A stretch of 64,000 nucleotides of DNA from Chitinophagales bacterium. Lineage in GTDB: Bacteria; Bacteroidota; Bacteroidia; Chitinophagales; LD1. The notes under the pieces were generated by a model. That model was not told the DNA's origin. It ran no database searches and was given only the letters and a program-made list of their open reading frames with translations. The stretch spans positions 252,705 through 316,704 of the forward strand of contig JAHCHW010000006.1 in NCBI GenBank assembly GCA_026129525.1, in the 5' to 3' direction. The first letter of the stretch is position 1. Each line of letters opens with the position of its first letter. The position numbers and the translations under genes were made by a program. This document shows, one piece after another, positions 62,460-64,000 of the stretch.

Positions 62460-63127
62460 TCTTCCCATACCGCATCCAACACAATCACAAACTCTCCTTT
62501 TGGTTCTTTTTTAGTGAAGTGAGCAAGAAGTTCTGCTGCCGTACCGCGAACGGTTTCTTCAAACATTTTTGAAATTTCGCGCGAAACCGAAATCCTTCTT
62601 TCGCTTCCTAAAACATTTTTCAGTTCCTCCATCAACTTAATCACCCGGTAGGGCGATTCGTAAAGAATAACCGTGCGATGCTCCTGTGCAATTTGTTTCA
62701 GCTTGGTTTGTCTTCCCTTTTTGTGCGGCAAAAAACCAGTAAAAACAAACTCATCGGTAGGGAATCCGGAGTTAATAAGAGCCGGAACAAAGGCAGTAGC
62801 TCCGGGCAAAGTTTGCACAGGGATAGCTGCTTTTACGCAAGCCTGCACTAAAATGCTTCCCGGATCCGAAATGCCGGGAGTTCCTCCATCGCTTACCAGC
62901 GCAATGTTTATTCCCGATTGCAGTTTGGCAACAATTCCTTCGGCAGCTTTGTATTCGTTGAATTTATGATGGGCTACCAGTTGCTTCTCAATCTTGTAAT
63001 GGGCAAGCAACTTTTTGGTTTGGCGCGTATCTTCAGCAAGAATAAAATCCACTTCCTGCAAAACTTTCAGCGAACGGAGCGTAATATCTTCGAGATTGCC
63101 TACCGGTGTGGGAACAATGTAAAGCAA
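62456..63127 (-). CDS. rsmI: 16S rRNA (cytidine1402-2'-O)-methyltransferase RsmI
   Basis: This SAM-dependent tetrapyrrole-methylase-fold enzyme modifies C1402 in the decoding centre. MLYIVPTPVGNLEDITLRSL, ILAEDTRQTKKLLAHY, LVSDGGTPGISDPG and TLPGATAFVPALINSGFPTD are family signatures. The 223 aa is near normal. It heads no clear operon; purS and pssA are transcribed toward it from the right with a 26-nt gap. Confidence 0.95.
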   Translation of the reverse strand: MLYIVPTPVGNLEDITLRSLKVLQEVDFILAEDTRQTKKLLAHYKIEKQLVAHHKFNEYKAAEGIVAKLQSGINIALVSDGGTPGISDPGSILVQACVKAAIPVQTLPGATAFVPALINSGFPTDEFVFTGFLPHKKGRQTKLKQIAQEHRTVILYESPYRVIKLMEELKNVLGSERRISVSREISKMFEETVRGTAAELLAHFTKKEPKGEFVIVLDAVWED

Positions 63128-63153
63128 AGCGAGGTTTTAAGGTTTAAGGAATA

Positions 63154-63405
63154 TTATTCCTCTACCAACTCGAATTTGTAGCCTTCCATGATAGGGTTTG
63201 CCAGCAGTTTTTTGCAGGCTTCTTCTACCCGAGCCTGTGCAATGTCTTTCGAATTGGCGGAAAGGCGAATAGTAATGTGCTTACCTACACGCACATCTTC
63301 CACTTCTTTAAAACTCATTTTTTGCAAACCGTGTTCAACGGCTTTGCCTTGCGGATCGAGTAATTCTTTCAGGGGCATTACATCAATTTCGGCTCTGAAA
63401 TTCAT
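63154..63405 (-). CDS. purS: Phosphoribosylformylglycinamidine synthase subunit PurS
   Basis: PurS is the small subunit that joins PurL and PurQ in purine synthesis. The 83-aa protein reads FRAEIDVMPLKELLDPQGKA, VEHGLQKMSFKEVEDVRVGK and ACKKLLANPIMEGYKFEL, the usual pattern. purQ and purL are not in the window. Its ATG overlaps the pssA stop by 2 nt, a slightly odd coupling of purine and lipid synthesis. Confidence 0.93.
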   Translation of the reverse strand: MNFRAEIDVMPLKELLDPQGKAVEHGLQKMSFKEVEDVRVGKHITIRLSANSKDIAQARVEEACKKLLANPIMEGYKFELVEE

Positions 63406-64000
63406 GGGCGTAGTAGTTTTTGTGCTAAGGAAATTAGAATGTACAAAATAATGATTAACGAAACTGCCGCGAATTTAAGCGTAAGCAATAAAACTGCCGA
63501 CAGAATTATGAACAGGTAGCGCATCTCGTTTCCCTGCCATGCAAAATTTTTAAATTTAAACGAAAACATAGGCAATTCAGCTACCATCAGCAGCGACAAT
63601 AAAGCAATGTAAATGTAAATAGCGGGTTTGCTAATGATGATACCGGATACCATTTCGTAGGGGAAAAGTTTTAAAAGTAAAATGCCGGTAACAAAAATGG
63701 TAACTGCCGGAGTAGCCAAGCCTATAAAGCTATCGGTTTGGCGAGTATCTAAATTAAATTTTGCCAGCCGTAACGAGGCGAACAAAGGAATAAAAAACGC
63801 TGCCGATGAATACAGATAAATCCGCTTCAGCGAAAACGAAGAACCATCGCTTTCATACAACTGAAACAACAACTCAAACAAAACCACCCCCGGTACTACC
63901 CCGAAACTTACCATATCCGCCAGCGAATCCAATTGTTTTCCTATTTCGGTTGAGTTTTTGGTAAAGCGGGCGGCAAAGCCATCCAGAAAATCGGCTATAA
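63402..64000 (-). CDS. pssA: CDP-diacylglycerol-serine O-phosphatidyltransferase (partial)
   Basis: The gene enters from the right edge of the window and its 5' end is missing. The CDP-alcohol phosphatidyltransferase motif is complete: DGFAARFTKNSTEIGKQLDS and then LAD, which fits DG-x2-AR-x8-G-x3-D-x3-D, at about 63915-63983. Five to six further helices follow, ending LIIILYILISLAQKLLRP. The motif and the helix layout fit PssA, which makes phosphatidylserine for phosphatidylethanolamine synthesis. An ATG at 63932 is internal and not the start. Confidence 0.9.
   Translation of the reverse strand, partial: IADFLDGFAARFTKNSTEIGKQLDSLADMVSFGVVPGVVLFELLFQLYESDGSSFSLKRIYLYSSAAFFIPLFASLRLAKFNLDTRQTDSFIGLATPAVTIFVTGILLLKLFPYEMVSGIIISKPAIYIYIALLSLLMVAELPMFSFKFKNFAWQGNEMRYLFIILSAVLLLTLKFAAVSLIIILYILISLAQKLLRP

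Noticed and set aside
1..64000. tRNA, rRNA and other structured RNA genes
   Set aside because: No cloverleaf-like sequence with a TTC-A T-loop or conserved rRNA core was found by eye in the gaps; a covariance-model search would be needed to be certain.

Overview
The window comes from a member of the Bacteroidota. Four things support this: promoters of the phylum's type (TTTG, about 19-21 nt, TAnnTTTG), three proteins ending in type IX secretion (T9SS) sorting domains, many SusC/ZnuD-like or lipoprotein surface genes, and clade-typical variants such as Asp-type MurA, Cys-poor L36 and a DksA-like protein without its zinc finger. No family-level assignment is possible from sequence reading alone. 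No tRNA, rRNA, CRISPR array or complete mobile element was seen.

Layout. 0-7.9 kb: gene debris (a GxxExxY remnant), miaA, an MFS transporter, a phosphodiesterase, a split transketolase, a fused epimerase-glycosyltransferase, a TonB-domain protein and a methyltransferase. 8-18 kb: secreted and outer-membrane proteins of unknown role, murA, grpE-dnaJ, a lamin-tail T9SS protein, a NatAB-like ABC exporter and a coiled-coil protein. 18.2-21.1 kb: a nucleotide-sugar operon (rfbA, a decarboxylase/dehydratase-like SDR, galE). 21.1-31.2 kb: a histone-H1-like basic protein, acyl-CoA dehydrogenase, a membrane protein, a T9SS esterase, aconitase, acetyl-CoA synthetase and small surface proteins. 31.4-34.9 kb: infA-rpmJ-rpsM-rpsK-rpsD-rpoA-rplQ. 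35-43.1 kb: an AddAB-like helicase-nuclease pair, a YdcF-like lipoprotein and serine deaminase. 43.2-45.7 kb: rpsC-rplP-rpmC-rpsQ-rplN-rplX, closed by a terminator. 45.8-57.5 kb: a DksA-like protein, a CBS protein, a large T9SS type B protein, a tyrosine recombinase, a sortilin-like Asp-box protein, def, ruvX, a DUF1573 protein and a SixA-like phosphatase. 57.5-62.5 kb: a probable zinc module (His-rich small protein, ZnuD-like receptor, three lipoproteins, short CDF transporter). 62.5-64 kb: rsmI, purS and a partial pssA.

Three patterns stand out. First, the S10-spc-alpha ribosomal superoperon is broken and reordered here, and its two pieces are driven by promoters that agree at 28 of 32 positions, well beyond the consensus boxes. 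Second, short dispersed repeats of several kinds (7-nt tandem repeats, GC-rich palindromes) lie inside coding sequences (both transketolase halves, the N-terminus of GalE) and in the leaders of murA and aconitase. Third, the 57.5-62.5 kb block looks like a coherent divalent-metal handling system with uncharacterised lipoproteins.
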